A stretch of 30,658 nucleotides of DNA from DATBLZ01 sp036555065 (GTDB lineage: Bacteria; Pseudomonadota; Gammaproteobacteria; Steroidobacterales; Rariloculaceae). The stretch lies in contig DATBLZ010000070.1 in NCBI GenBank assembly GCA_036555065.1, forward strand, positions 1-30,658, in the 5' to 3' direction. A program made the translations under genes and the position numbers. Shown one piece after another: positions 1 to 8,712 of the stretch (position 1 is the first letter of the stretch; each line of letters begins with the position of its first letter). The notes below the pieces were generated by a model. It saw only the letters and a program-made list of their open reading frames with translations. It had not been told where the DNA came from and did not search any database.

Positions 1-1196
1 GGGTTTGCATCGAGCACGATGAAGTCGGCGCTTTTTCCCGCCGCGATCGTGCCTGCGTCGGCGAGCTGAAGCAGCTCGGCGGCGGTCCCCGTTGCTGCGA
101 CGATGACCGCCGCGGGGGTCATGCCCGCGGTGACCATGTCCGCCAATTCGAGGTGCGGGCCCCACGGCACGTTGCCGTCGGTGCCGAGCGCGATTTTGAC
201 GCCCGCGGCGGAGAGGCGCGCAAGATTGCGCGCCTGGATTCCGTAAGCCGCTTGCTGATCGGGATTGTCGGTGGCGAGGGCGGCCTGCGCGGCCTCGAAT
301 TGATCGTCCGGAATCTGGCCGCGGAGCCAGCTCAAGTCCGTCGCGACGCCGCGATTCGGCAGGTTCGGCACGACGATGAAGTTGGGACGCTCGCGAAAGA
401 GCGCGAGGACCTCATCGTCGATGTCGGTATCGCGAATCCCATGCGCGAATGCGTCGACGCCGGCGCGGAGCAGCGCCTTCGCGTCCTCGAGGTAGAAGAG
501 GTGCGCGGTTACGCGCAGGCCGTTCTTGTGCGCCTCATCGATGATGGCGGTGTAGAGCTCCGGCGAGAGCTTCTCGTACATGCCGTTGCGGTCGTCGACC
601 CAGATTTTGACGATATCGACCTTGCGCGCGGCTTCTTCGCGGACCGCGGCGCGCGCTTCTTCTTCTGTCGTGACCCAATGCGGCGCTTCGGTGCGGCCGG
701 GCTCGGGTGCAGTGATACCACGCCCGGCCGTGAGGTAGCGCGCTGCACCGGGGATACTTTCACTCCGAACTTGAAACGGCGCTTCGGTCGCATCCATACC
801 GAGGCTCAGCGCCGCGCTCACGCCGAATCGCGCGCGGGTCTTGAGATCCGCAATCAGCGGCTCACGCTCGGTGCTCAAGTGCGTGTGCGTGTCGAGCATC
901 GTCGGCATGACGGTCTTGCCGGCGAGATCGACGGTCGGCGTGCCCGCGGGAACGGTGACGCTGCCGGTCGCGCCGACGGTCGCGAACTTCCCGTCCGCGA
1001 CGACGAACGCGCCGTTCTCGATCACGGAGCCGTCGCCGACGATGATCCGCGCGCCCGTGAAGACCGTGCCAGCGATCGCCGATGCGGCGCCGGCGGCCGC
1101 CTGATCGGGCTCGGGGCTCGAGCATGCAGCCAACGTCAGAAGAGCGAGAACGCAAGCGAAAGCGCGCGGACTCGCGCCGAAGATGTTGTTGTTCAT
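1..1196 (-). CDS. Exported metal-dependent amidohydrolase (lipoprotein), 3' end cut by window edge
   Basis: Partial: 398 codons are visible and the C-terminus runs off the left edge. It starts at ATG 1196 with GGGGA just upstream. Residues 1-25 form a lipoprotein signal ending in lipobox LAAC (C25). The amidohydrolase superfamily landmarks follow in order: beta-domain, then LDTHTHLS with metal ligands H104 and H106, VDIVKIWVDD with K197 in the position of the carbamylated metal-bridging lysine, VTAHLF (H232), FAHGIRD (H252) and ALGTDG with catalytic D340. The end of the visible part returns to the usual C-terminal beta-domain (GTIAAGKSADFIVLD). This layout matches the imidazolonepropionase/prolidase-like branch, whose members hydrolyse C-N bonds of cyclic or peptide-like substrates. 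The substrate cannot be read from the sequence. It probably acts in the periplasm, membrane-anchored. It lies 60 bases downstream of the TPR/TonB gene on the same strand and may be the last gene of that run. Confidence 0.9.
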   Translation of the reverse strand, partial: MNNNIFGASPRAFACVLALLTLAACSSPEPDQAAAGAASAIAGTVFTGARIIVGDGSVIENGAFVVADGKFATVGATGSVTVPAGTPTVDLAGKTVMPTMLDTHTHLSTEREPLIADLKTRARFGVSAALSLGMDATEAPFQVRSESIPGAARYLTAGRGITAPEPGRTEAPHWVTTEEEARAAVREEAARKVDIVKIWVDDRNGMYEKLSPELYTAIIDEAHKNGLRVTAHLFYLEDAKALLRAGVDAFAHGIRDTDIDDEVLALFRERPNFIVVPNLPNRGVATDLSWLRGQIPDDQFEAAQAALATDNPDQQAAYGIQARNLARLSAAGVKIALGTDGNVPWGPHLELADMVTAGMTPAAVIVAATGTAAELLQLADAGTIAAGKSADFIVLDAN

Positions 1197-1256
1197 TCGT
1201 AGTCCCCCGAAAAGCCCTAGCGTAACGCATGGCGCCCAGGAATGCTGCGCCTGCGG

Positions 1257-2486
1257 CTACGGGGCGGCGCTTCTCACGTAGTAGCGCACTTCGACACGGG
1301 ACCTTTCGGCGAACTCGCCATCGGTCGTTCGGGGGCGGAAGGGGCTCTCCTCGATCAGGCTGACGAGCTCGTTCTCGATACGCCGCAGCACACTCTTCGT
1401 CGCGCCGAGGACCGCGATATTTTCGGCGTATCCATGCCGCGTGACATCGAAGGCGACATCGATATACCCGGTCGATCCAGACGCTTCTGTGACCAATGGG
1501 TTCGGATAGAACGTTGGAAGAACGACCGGCGTCGACGGCATGAAGATCGCGTCGATGGAGGTTTGATCAACGCCGGCTTTTTTCAGCTCTGCGTACGCCT
1601 GCTCGTACTGCTCGAGCGGTAACTCATCATTGGTTTGGACGCTAGTGGCTCGCTCCGCGAGAGGTCTCGAACGAAGCCGATGCAGCCCCGTCACGTTCCA
1701 GTCGGCGATTTGGATGAGCGTGTCTGCGCGCTCACGCGGCGACACCGGATTCTTCGTTTCTTGCTCGAGCAAGCGGCGGAAGGCCCCGGCAACGTCTAGG
1801 TATACGTTGTGGCGATGAACCACCGGCAGCACCTCGGTCAGAAACGAGCGCAGCTCGTCGCTCGAGGGATCATTCTGAAGGAGCGTGGACAGGGCTGACC
1901 GGTAGTAATGGCCGATTTCGCCGCGCAACCGCCAGATCACCACACCGCGGCTTCCCGCGCGACAGCTTTCCGCGCCGTAGTAGCAGCCGAGAATGATCTG
2001 CGGGGGAAATCCGCCACCGCGGTAATCCTCGAGAATATCCGCCCGCTTGCCGGCGACCTCTCGATAGACCGGGTACGTCCGCAGATCGTCGGGATAGCGA
2101 GCGACCAGGTTGAGCAACTCTTGCTCGAGATCCCAGGCTCTCGCCGCGTTGCCTCGGGCCTCTTCACTCGAGATCGCCATGCGGAGCAAAGGAACCTCCT
2201 CGAGAGAGTAGAGGCCGTAGTTGACGCTGACGATGCCGCGGGCTTGCTCGATCATCGAGAGGGCGAGGCTGTAGTCGCCGCTCTCCTGGTACATCAGCGC
2301 CAGGGCTGTCATCGGGGCGATCGCCTCCGTGGAATTGGGGCCATTTCGCGTCTCTATCTCACGCAGCTGCTCGAGGACTTGCGTCTCCGTATCGCCCGAG
2401 ACGACCTCGAGCGCGGGCTGCGCGACCGCGGACGGCGCAGCGGCAGCGACAACCATGAGCAGGATTTGCGGGCGGAATGCCGTCAT
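1257..2486 (-). CDS. Periplasmic TPR protein with TonB-like C-terminal domain
   Basis: The protein has 409 residues from ATG 2486. An alternative GTG start at 2519 has a GGAG upstream and would add 11 residues. I prefer ATG 2486 because it gives a compact signal peptide (MTAFRPQILLMVVAAAAPSAVAQ). After the signal, helical TPR-like segments occupy roughly residues 25-130 (a block such as ALALMYQESGDYSLALSMIE is typical), followed by a less clear helical middle. The last ~85 residues (STGYIDVAFDVTRHGYAENI ... FRPRTTDGEFAERSRVEVRY) have the strand pattern of the TonB C-terminal domain. True TonB has an N-terminal membrane anchor and a proline-rich spacer. This protein instead has a cleavable-looking signal and TPRs, so it is probably a soluble relative rather than a classical energy transducer. 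The third gene of the leftward run that begins at the palindromic promoter region near 4200. Confidence 0.8.
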   Translation of the reverse strand: MTAFRPQILLMVVAAAAPSAVAQPALEVVSGDTETQVLEQLREIETRNGPNSTEAIAPMTALALMYQESGDYSLALSMIEQARGIVSVNYGLYSLEEVPLLRMAISSEEARGNAARAWDLEQELLNLVARYPDDLRTYPVYREVAGKRADILEDYRGGGFPPQIILGCYYGAESCRAGSRGVVIWRLRGEIGHYYRSALSTLLQNDPSSDELRSFLTEVLPVVHRHNVYLDVAGAFRRLLEQETKNPVSPRERADTLIQIADWNVTGLHRLRSRPLAERATSVQTNDELPLEQYEQAYAELKKAGVDQTSIDAIFMPSTPVVLPTFYPNPLVTEASGSTGYIDVAFDVTRHGYAENIAVLGATKSVLRRIENELVSLIEESPFRPRTTDGEFAERSRVEVRYYVRSAAP

Positions 2487-2574
2487 ACGGCCATACTGGC
2501 CCAGAGATCGGGGTACCACAACGCTCCGGTTTTGTGTCCCGAAGCGAGGCGGGAAGGTTCAGTGCCTTCGTGAC

Positions 2575-3798
2575 CTATTTGCGCAGAGCCGCGAACGCGC
2601 CTTCAGCGCGCCGGCGCTCGAATTCGCCGCCGATCGTCGCGAGCGCCGCTTCGTACGCGTCGATGATCGCAGCGTCGTCGGGTAGTTTCGCTGCGACGGC
2701 CATGAGCAACGTCGAGCATTCGAAGTCGCCGCCGATGTTTTGCGCGGACCGAAGCAACGCCTGCCAACCCATGGGCGTGAGCTCGGCGTTGTCCGCGAGC
2801 GCGACGAGCGCTTCCTTGTGGTCGAAATCGCTGCCTATGGACTGCACGGCGTTCACGTACGCGGTCGCAAGCGGATCGGATGGGCCGACGCGCGCCGCGG
2901 CAAGGCTGAGGAGGACGCGAAGGTCGAAGTCGGAGCCGATCTCCACGCCCGCAAGGTCGAGCGCGCGTGCGACGAGCTCGTCCGGGACGCTGTCATTGGT
3001 CACGAGCGGCGCGAGCGCATGACGGATATCGAAGTCGGAGCCGATCGTCGCGGCCACGTCGAGATAGGCGGTACCGGCTTCGGGCGTGTCGAGCACGCCG
3101 GAACCGATTGCACTGAGCAGCACGCGCGCGTCGAAGTCCGAGCCGATGCTCTTGGCGGCCCCGATGAGGGCAACGAGGTTCTCACCCGTCGGATTTTGGG
3201 CCCCGTGAACCGCTATCAGTGCCGTGCGCAGATCGAAGTCCGAGCCCATGTTGTTCTCGGCGCTTTGCATGAGCCGCTTGAAGTCCGGCGCTGCGATTGC
3301 GCCCGACTCGGAATATTCGATCGTATAGACGCGCTGCGCGAAATCCGAGCGGATCAAGTCGATCTCATCGAGCAGCCCCGTTTGGCCGCGATTCGCCAAG
3401 AGCCACGCTACGCGCTCTTCGACACTGATCGTGGTCTCACGCAGCAGAATGGGCATGAACTCTGCGACGAAGGCATCCGCGTCGGCGCCCCAGGGCTGCT
3501 CGCTGCCGTTGACCCAGAATTGTTTCTCGATTTCACCGTCGACGCCGGCAAATCGGGCGCGCCGCTCTTTGGCGGCACGCGTCTCCCTGACATCGAGGTA
3601 GTCGCCGTCGCCGACCGCGATCACACCGCTTGCATCCGGCGCGAGGTCGATATCGCCTTCGGCCCTGACCACGAGCGGCGAGCCGGCGCTGTCGATCCCG
3701 ACCACGTAGCCGTTTTGGTCGAAATTCCAGCTAGTGCCGTTGCGCATCGCGGTCGCGGCGAAGAAGAGCGCGAGACCGACGAGGATTACCCAGTTCAT
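2575..3798 (-). CDS. Uncharacterised membrane-anchored protein with eight IGSDFDxR repeats
   Basis: 407 residues from ATG 3798, with the upstream membrane-protein gene ending only 6 bases away. Residues 1-18 form one hydrophobic segment (uncleaved anchor or signal). Residues 24-100 are strand-rich with acidic loops and contain a short 'DGEIEKQFWVNG' block. Residues 105-147 look helical. From residue 149 to the end there are eight copies of a 34-35-residue unit, each carrying (I/M)GSDFDxR followed by a hydrophobic helix. I recall similar 'SDYEKRxxL' repeats in uncharacterised proteins of several phyla, sometimes near M56-type peptidases, but no experimental function. The period equals that of TPR-like helical hairpins, so a right-handed solenoid acting as a protein-binding scaffold is plausible (inference). 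It is probably transcribed with the small membrane protein from the ECF-type promoter at 4189-4215. Confidence 0.85.
   Translation of the reverse strand: MNWVILVGLALFFAATAMRNGTSWNFDQNGYVVGIDSAGSPLVVRAEGDIDLAPDASGVIAVGDGDYLDVRETRAAKERRARFAGVDGEIEKQFWVNGSEQPWGADADAFVAEFMPILLRETTISVEERVAWLLANRGQTGLLDEIDLIRSDFAQRVYTIEYSESGAIAAPDFKRLMQSAENNMGSDFDLRTALIAVHGAQNPTGENLVALIGAAKSIGSDFDARVLLSAIGSGVLDTPEAGTAYLDVAATIGSDFDIRHALAPLVTNDSVPDELVARALDLAGVEIGSDFDLRVLLSLAAARVGPSDPLATAYVNAVQSIGSDFDHKEALVALADNAELTPMGWQALLRSAQNIGGDFECSTLLMAVAAKLPDDAAIIDAYEAALATIGGEFERRRAEGAFAALRK
2605..3354 (-). repeat. Eight tandem coding repeats (IGSDFDxR unit, ~102-105 bp)
   Basis: The encoded motif begins at residues 149, 184, 218, 252, 287, 321, 355 and 389 of the host protein, a spacing of 35, 34, 34, 35, 34, 34 and 34 residues. 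Five copies read (I/M)GSDFD exactly. The first (IRSDFAQR) and the last two (IGGDFECS, IGGEFERR) are degenerate. At DNA level the antisense form gaagtcggagccgat or close variants recurs at about the same period, but the sequence between motifs is strongly diverged. This points to an old internal duplication kept by selection on the motif rather than a recent array. Confidence 0.9.
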
Positions 3799-3804
3799 GG
3801 ATGG

Positions 3805-4137
3805 TTACTTGGGCAGGTTGCGAGCGATCGCGTAGAACGCGAGGTTGCCGACCCCCGTGGCGCCGAGCAACACGGCTATCGCGCCGGGGGTGACGTCGTT
3901 GTAGCCGAACGTTTGGATGAGGGCGAAGCCGCCCGCGAGGCACGACAACACGATTCCCCAGCGCAGCGAAGTCTGCCGGCGCTGTTGTTCCTCGCTGACG
4001 AGCAGCGACCGGATCAGCTCTTCCGAGCTGTTCGCAGCGATGAGCTTGGCGCGCGTTCTCGATTCGAGGATGGCCTTGATGATATAGGCAATGCAGACGA
4101 AAAAAATGATCGGAATTAGGAACTCTAGGTTATTCAT
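3805..4137 (-). CDS. Small inner-membrane protein divergent from ECF sigma factor
   Basis: 110 residues from ATG 4137. A GTG at 4146 is an alternative that would add three residues, and neither start has a clear Shine-Dalgarno. Residues ~5-24 form one transmembrane helix (FLIPIIFFVCIAYIIKAIL), followed by a charged cytoplasmic-looking stretch (ESRTRAKLIAAN...SEEQQRRQ). Two more hydrophobic helices follow at about 59-77 and 83-103. The composition resembles DUF6249-type small membrane proteins, but I do not recognise it with certainty. It ends 6 bases before the repeat-protein gene, so the two are probably one transcript. Its upstream region contains the leftward ECF-type promoter, which suggests control by the adjacent sigma factor. 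A role as a membrane partner or modulator in the envelope response is inference only. Confidence 0.75.
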   Translation of the reverse strand: MNNLEFLIPIIFFVCIAYIIKAILESRTRAKLIAANSSEELIRSLLVSEEQQRRQTSLRWGIVLSCLAGGFALIQTFGYNDVTPGAIAVLLGATGVGNLAFYAIARNLPK

Positions 4138-4188
4138 CGTGTTCACGCTAACAGTTTTCCGGGTTTAGGGTCCGGGCTTGTCAAAGGA

Positions 4189-4215
4189 GATACGGGTGCG
4201 GCCCGCCCGGTTGCA
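4189..4215 (-). promoter_or_regulatory. ECF-type promoter, leftward (TGCAACC-N15-GTATC)
   Basis: On the minus strand TGCAACC (4215-4209) is followed by exactly 15 bases and then GTATC (4193-4189), giving a CGTA at the -10 position. TGxAAC-N15/16-CGTA is the general form of ECF sigma promoters. It faces the small membrane protein gene and would leave a leader of roughly 40-45 bases. The -35 part is one arm of the palindrome at 4209-4241. Confidence 0.6.
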
Positions 4216-4241
4216 AAGCTGCCCCACCGGCAGTTGCAACC
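4209..4241. repeat. Inverted repeat joining two divergent -35 elements
   Basis: The left arm GGTTGCAAagCTGCC (4209-4223) and right arm GGCAGTTGCAACC (4229-4241) pair over 13 bp with a two-base bulge and a five-base centre. Each outer end supplies the TGCAACC -35-like element of one of two divergent promoters. It could also be the operator of a dimeric regulator. Confidence 0.8.
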
Positions 4242-4261
4242 TTTCGGGCGCTCGGTGTATC
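4235..4261 (+). promoter_or_regulatory. ECF-type promoter, rightward, in front of sigma gene (TGCAACC-N15-GTATC)
   Basis: TGCAACC (4235-4241) is followed by 15 bases and GTATC (4257-4261), the same two words and spacing as the leftward promoter. The ATG at 4271 follows after 9 bases, so transcription would begin at or just before the start codon. This implies autoregulation of the sigma gene and a nearly leaderless message (inference). Confidence 0.6.
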
Positions 4262-4270
4262 GATGCCAGG

Positions 4271-4858
4271 ATGGGTCCGACCGAGCCACCCAGCCTCGAT
4301 CACGACCGCGCTCTGGTCGAAGCCGTGCTCGGGCGCGTCCCGGGTGCGTTCGAGACTCTCGTCCGCGACTACCAAGGGCTCTGTTGGCACATTATCGACC
4401 GTATGGTCCGTCATCCCGACGATACCCGCGACCTCTGCCAGGAGACGTTCCTTCGCGTCCATCAGTACCTCCACCAATACCGCTTTGAGAGCGCCCTCAA
4501 GTCATGGATCGGCCAGGTCGCGTATTCGGTCGCACGGCGCTTCCTCGAGCGCAAGCGGATTCCCATCGTCGAATCCACGGGAAACGATGGCACGGACGTG
4601 CTCGAGCAGGTCCCCGACGCCTTCGACTTGGAGGCGGCGAGCGCCGATGCCGAGCTTGCTGCGGCGTTGCACGCCGAGATCGAGGCTTTGCCGCCCTTGC
4701 AACGCATGGTTTTGACGTTGTATCACTTGGATGAGGTGCCGATCCTCGAGATCGCCGCGATCACGGGACTTGCGGAAGGCACCGTAAAGAGCCACCTGTT
4801 CCGCTGCCGTACGAGGCTGCGTGGGCGGCTCGAAGCGCTGATCGGAGCAACGACATGA
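4271..4858 (+). CDS. ECF-family RNA polymerase sigma factor (first locus)
   Basis: 195 residues from ATG 4271. Region 2 spans about residues 20-95, with DDTRDLCQETFLRV (core-binding/-10 recognition) and a following YRFESALKSWIGQVAYSVARR. Region 4 spans about 140-190, with ALPPLQRMVLTLYHLDEVPILEIA and a helix-turn-helix ending GTVKSHLFRCRTRLR. There is no region 1 or 3, and the length is normal for ECF factors. An in-frame GTG at 4196 has a good AAAGGAGA (4183-4190) before it. I reject it because it would put the whole ECF-type promoter inside the coding region and add 25 residues atypical of the family. The stop overlaps the next gene by ATGA, so it is translationally coupled to a putative anti-sigma factor. 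It probably controls its own gene and the divergent operon. Confidence 0.93.
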   Translation: MGPTEPPSLDHDRALVEAVLGRVPGAFETLVRDYQGLCWHIIDRMVRHPDDTRDLCQETFLRVHQYLHQYRFESALKSWIGQVAYSVARRFLERKRIPIVESTGNDGTDVLEQVPDAFDLEAASADAELAAALHAEIEALPPLQRMVLTLYHLDEVPILEIAAITGLAEGTVKSHLFRCRTRLRGRLEALIGATT

Positions 4859-5352
4859 AGTCGCACGATAACGAAACGGAACACGCGAAGCGCGAGTGGG
4901 ATGCACAGGAACGCGCGGTGCGCGAGGAGCGTGCCGGCGCGCGCCAGGGCGATCGAACGGCTGCGCGCTCGAGCCCCCACGTCGGGATTTACCGGCTCGT
5001 CGTCCGCGCGCTCAAGCAACCACCGCTCGACCCGATTCCGACCGATTTCGCGGCGCTCACGGCCGCGCGGATCGAGGCCGAATCAGGCACGACCGACTTC
5101 GTCGAGACCTGGCTCGAGCGCGGGCTCGTCGTGCTCCTCATTTTCGTCGGCGCCGGCGCCGTTCTGAGTTACAACGCGGAGTTTCTGAGCGGTTACGTGG
5201 AATCGCTGCGCGCGTTATTGTCTGCGGTTCCACGAGTTCCGCAAGCCACGGATATTGCTCTGCCGCCATTCGGAGTGTGGGGCCTCGCCATCGCAGCGTG
5301 CGTCGGGTTTACCTGGCTGTTCGAGAGTTGGCAGAAGTGGGAGCGGCCCTAG
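4855..5352 (+). CDS. Putative anti-sigma factor, two membrane helices, no zinc finger
   Basis: 165 residues, starting inside the sigma gene (ATGA overlap), the usual arrangement for a cognate anti-sigma factor. Residues 1-40 are very charged, followed by a cytoplasmic segment with YRLVVRALKQPPLDPIPTDF at 46-65 and FAALTAARIEAE. Two transmembrane helices lie at about 90-106 and 139-156, with a ~30-residue loop between them. There is no HxxxCxxC zinc-binding motif, so it is not a ZAS-type anti-sigma factor. The assignment rests on coupling, topology and position, not on a recognised domain. It ends 11 bases before the convergent DUF6152 gene, with no clear terminator hairpin between them. Confidence 0.7.
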   Translation: MKSHDNETEHAKREWDAQERAVREERAGARQGDRTAARSSPHVGIYRLVVRALKQPPLDPIPTDFAALTAARIEAESGTTDFVETWLERGLVVLLIFVGAGAVLSYNAEFLSGYVESLRALLSAVPRVPQATDIALPPFGVWGLAIAACVGFTWLFESWQKWERP

Positions 5353-5363
5353 CGTCGACGGAT

Positions 5364-6410
5364 CTATTGGTGACGCTCGGCGCATTGATAGGGTAAGAGC
5401 TCGACACCGGGAACGTAGATCCAATAAGTCGAGAGCGTCACGGGCTCGGTGAACGTCGCGCTGTCCGTGACCGTGAGCGAATAATCGAGTCGGCTGCCAT
5501 CCTCCGTCGGCGCGAAGCGCTCGACGATCTCGGCTGCCGGGCTTTGTGGTATGCCGATCTGGCTGAAATACGGCCAGCTCATACGCCTGGTCGTTACGAC
5601 GAGCGTGCGGCCGTCCCAAGCACCGGTCGAGAAGCCCAGTGGGGTCGGCTCGGTCAGCTCGCGCGCGACGCGGCCATTCATGAAGACCGTGCGCTCGAGA
5701 TCGTACTCTTCGATACGCAGCAAGATATCGCCGTTATCGAGCTGCACGAGCTCGATCGGATACGGCTGCTCCATGATCGTCGGCATGCCTTTCGGTGCGC
5801 AGTTGGCGGTCGGGCTCTGCGTCGCGAAATCGAATTTCGCAAGCGCCGCGCGTGCGGCATCGGTCATCGGGTACGACTGAACGTCGAACGTCGGATCGAC
5901 GACCTCGCGAAAAAGCCGCGGGCCGTTGCGCACGAAGCTCCAGACGCGAAAGATGCCGAGCTCAGGATGCGAAGGATCGCCCACACGGACCGCGAGCACC
6001 GAGTCGGCGCCACCGACCGTCCGTTCGCTCCAGCGCGGTTTCAGCCCCGTATCCATGAGAAGCTCGCGGCCGTCGGCGAGCAGCACGTGGCGAACGTAGA
6101 TCTCCTTTTTCGCCGCGACCGGGGGAAACCCCGCGATCCGCACGTGATCGCCGACTGCGAACGTATCGACGACGCCCTGGCGCCGGAGCACCGATAACGA
6201 GCTCGTTTCGACCTCCCAATCGGTGCTGCCGCCGTCGGCGTCGGCGACGCGCAACGTCATGTACGTGTGCGGGTTCCGCCACAGGAGCGCGGTCACGTCG
6301 CCTTCGAGCTCCATGAGCGATTGGCGGTCGAACCGACTGAGGAAGCTGTGGTGGGCGCTCGCTGCGAGCGGCAGCAAGAGAAGCGCGGCAATTGAATAGA
6401 CCCTGCGCAT
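5364..6410 (-). CDS. Exported two-domain protein: DUF6152 plus 'GxSxGxWxGxTLVV' domain
   Basis: 348 residues from ATG 6410, one base after the sulfatase stop. Residues 1-19 form a Sec signal ending ASA, and the mature protein begins with HHSF. Residues 20-115 match the DUF6152 pattern: AHHSF, LEGDVTALLWRNPHTYMTL, WEVETSS, and VGDHVRIAGFP. Residues ~195-345 form a second domain with NCAPKGMPTIMEQPYPIEL, GFSTGAWDGRTLVVTT, VERFAPTEDGSRLDY and a terminal VPGVELLPYQC. This second domain resembles the separate lipoprotein at 7977-8711. Function is unknown for both domains. DUF6152 proteins are periplasmic and small-molecule or polymer binding has been only surmised. The upstream sulfatase is certainly co-transcribed, to judge from the spacing. 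An open frame upstream of 6410 lies inside the sulfatase gene and is not used. Confidence 0.88.
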   Translation of the reverse strand: MRRVYSIAALLLLPLAASAHHSFLSRFDRQSLMELEGDVTALLWRNPHTYMTLRVADADGGSTDWEVETSSLSVLRRQGVVDTFAVGDHVRIAGFPPVAAKKEIYVRHVLLADGRELLMDTGLKPRWSERTVGGADSVLAVRVGDPSHPELGIFRVWSFVRNGPRLFREVVDPTFDVQSYPMTDAARAALAKFDFATQSPTANCAPKGMPTIMEQPYPIELVQLDNGDILLRIEEYDLERTVFMNGRVARELTEPTPLGFSTGAWDGRTLVVTTRRMSWPYFSQIGIPQSPAAEIVERFAPTEDGSRLDYSLTVTDSATFTEPVTLSTYWIYVPGVELLPYQCAERHQ

Positions 6411-6411
6411 A

Positions 6412-7884
<1,473 letters not shown>

Positions 7885-7914
7885 GGCGCGCTCCGCGAAC
7901 GTACGTCGCGCGCC

Positions 7915-7920
7915 ATCATA
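7915..7920 (-). promoter_or_regulatory. Possible -10 hexamer TATGAT for the sulfatase unit
   Basis: TATGAT on the minus strand stands in otherwise very GC-rich DNA, 30 bases before the sulfatase start, in the 92-base divergent gap. No convincing -35 hexamer lies 16-18 bases upstream, so this is a weak call. Confidence 0.25.
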
Positions 7921-7976
7921 CCGCGGTTGCGCGCGGCCCGGGTCCTGCGCAAGAATCCGTGCGTTGGGGTGGCGCC

Positions 7977-8711
7977 GTGAAGCTTTCTAAGCGCTTGTTT
8001 GCGTGTCTCGGTTACGCGATGTGGGCATCGGCGTGCGTGCCGCCCGCGGCCGAGGCGCCCGATTTTTCGGGAATCTATCGCCCGGCCGGTCTCGAGGTGC
8101 AACCGTGCGGGGCGAACGAGTGGATGCGCCGCAATTTCAGCACTGACCAGTTTTGTTTCGGTTCGCTCGACGGCTGGCCGTTCACCGAGCAGGGCCTCGC
8201 GAACTGGAAATCGTATTCACCTATCGACGATCCCGTGCTGAGGTGCCGCGAGACCTATCCGCGCACCGCGATGCGCGGTCGGCCTATGCGGATCACGTAC
8301 GGCGCCGATACGATCGAAATCGCCTATTGGTTTAGCGCGAAGTGGAACCCCCGCACGATATATACGAATCAAGCGAGCGCGCCCACCTCGACTGAGACTT
8401 CCGATTGGGGATACTCGGTGGGGCGCTTCGTCGGTGATACGCTCATCGTCGAAACGACGCACTTCGTCGCGGGACCGATGTTCAACGATCACAAACCCGT
8501 CAGCGAGCAAGGTCGAACCACCGAGCGTTATTGGCGCGCTCCCGACGGCCGGAATTTGCTAATGGACATCGCCCTCGACGACCCCGTGAACTATTCGAAA
8601 CCATTCGTACTGAACAGGCAGGAGTGGATTGCCGCGCCGAATGTAGAGCTCGATCCCTCGGAATGCACGCCGAGCTCCATTTGGGCCGACGATGACGATT
8701 CGGAGGACTGA
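7977..8711 (+). CDS. Lipoprotein with 'GYSVGRFVGDTLIVETT' domain, function unknown
   Basis: 244 residues from GTG 7977, chosen because GGGGTGG lies 4-5 bases upstream; a GTG at 7959 is the alternative. The signal ends in ASAC (C20), a slightly unusual lipobox with Ala at -3. Mature segments include PDFSGIYRP at 28-36, a region PVLRCRETYPRTAMRGRPMR at 86-105, GADTIEIAYWF, the domain core GYSVGRFVGDTLIVETTHF at 145-163, TERYWRAPDGRNLLMDIAL, DDPVNYSKPF and PNVELDPSEC. I recognise this as a widespread uncharacterised periplasmic family whose typical core reads GHSxGRWEGDTLVVDT. It resembles the C-terminal half of the fusion protein at 5364-6410. It is followed after one base by a DUF6152 gene, so the two halves of that fusion are adjacent separate genes here. 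Confidence 0.85.
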   Translation: MKLSKRLFACLGYAMWASACVPPAAEAPDFSGIYRPAGLEVQPCGANEWMRRNFSTDQFCFGSLDGWPFTEQGLANWKSYSPIDDPVLRCRETYPRTAMRGRPMRITYGADTIEIAYWFSAKWNPRTIYTNQASAPTSTETSDWGYSVGRFVGDTLIVETTHFVAGPMFNDHKPVSEQGRTTERYWRAPDGRNLLMDIALDDPVNYSKPFVLNRQEWIAAPNVELDPSECTPSSIWADDDDSED

Positions 8712-8712
8712 A

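Noticed and set aside
153..1202. 349-codon plus-strand frame opposite the amidohydrolase
   Set aside because: The minus strand encodes all amidohydrolase metal ligands in order. The plus frame shows nothing recognisable.
2740..4119. 459-codon plus-strand frame opposite the repeat and membrane proteins
   Set aside because: The translation is a mirror of the repeat protein with no recognisable domain. The minus-strand genes have the signals, spacing and motifs.
4183..4270. AAAGGAGA plus GTG 4196 as the start of the first sigma factor
   Set aside because: An attractive Shine-Dalgarno, but it would place the rightward ECF-type promoter within the coding sequence and add an untypical 25-residue extension. 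AAAGGAGA is also partly the complement of the leftward -10 region. Not fully excluded.
8097..8123. TGCAACC inside the lipoprotein gene as a further ECF-type promoter
   Set aside because: It lies within coding sequence and lacks GTA at the N15 position.
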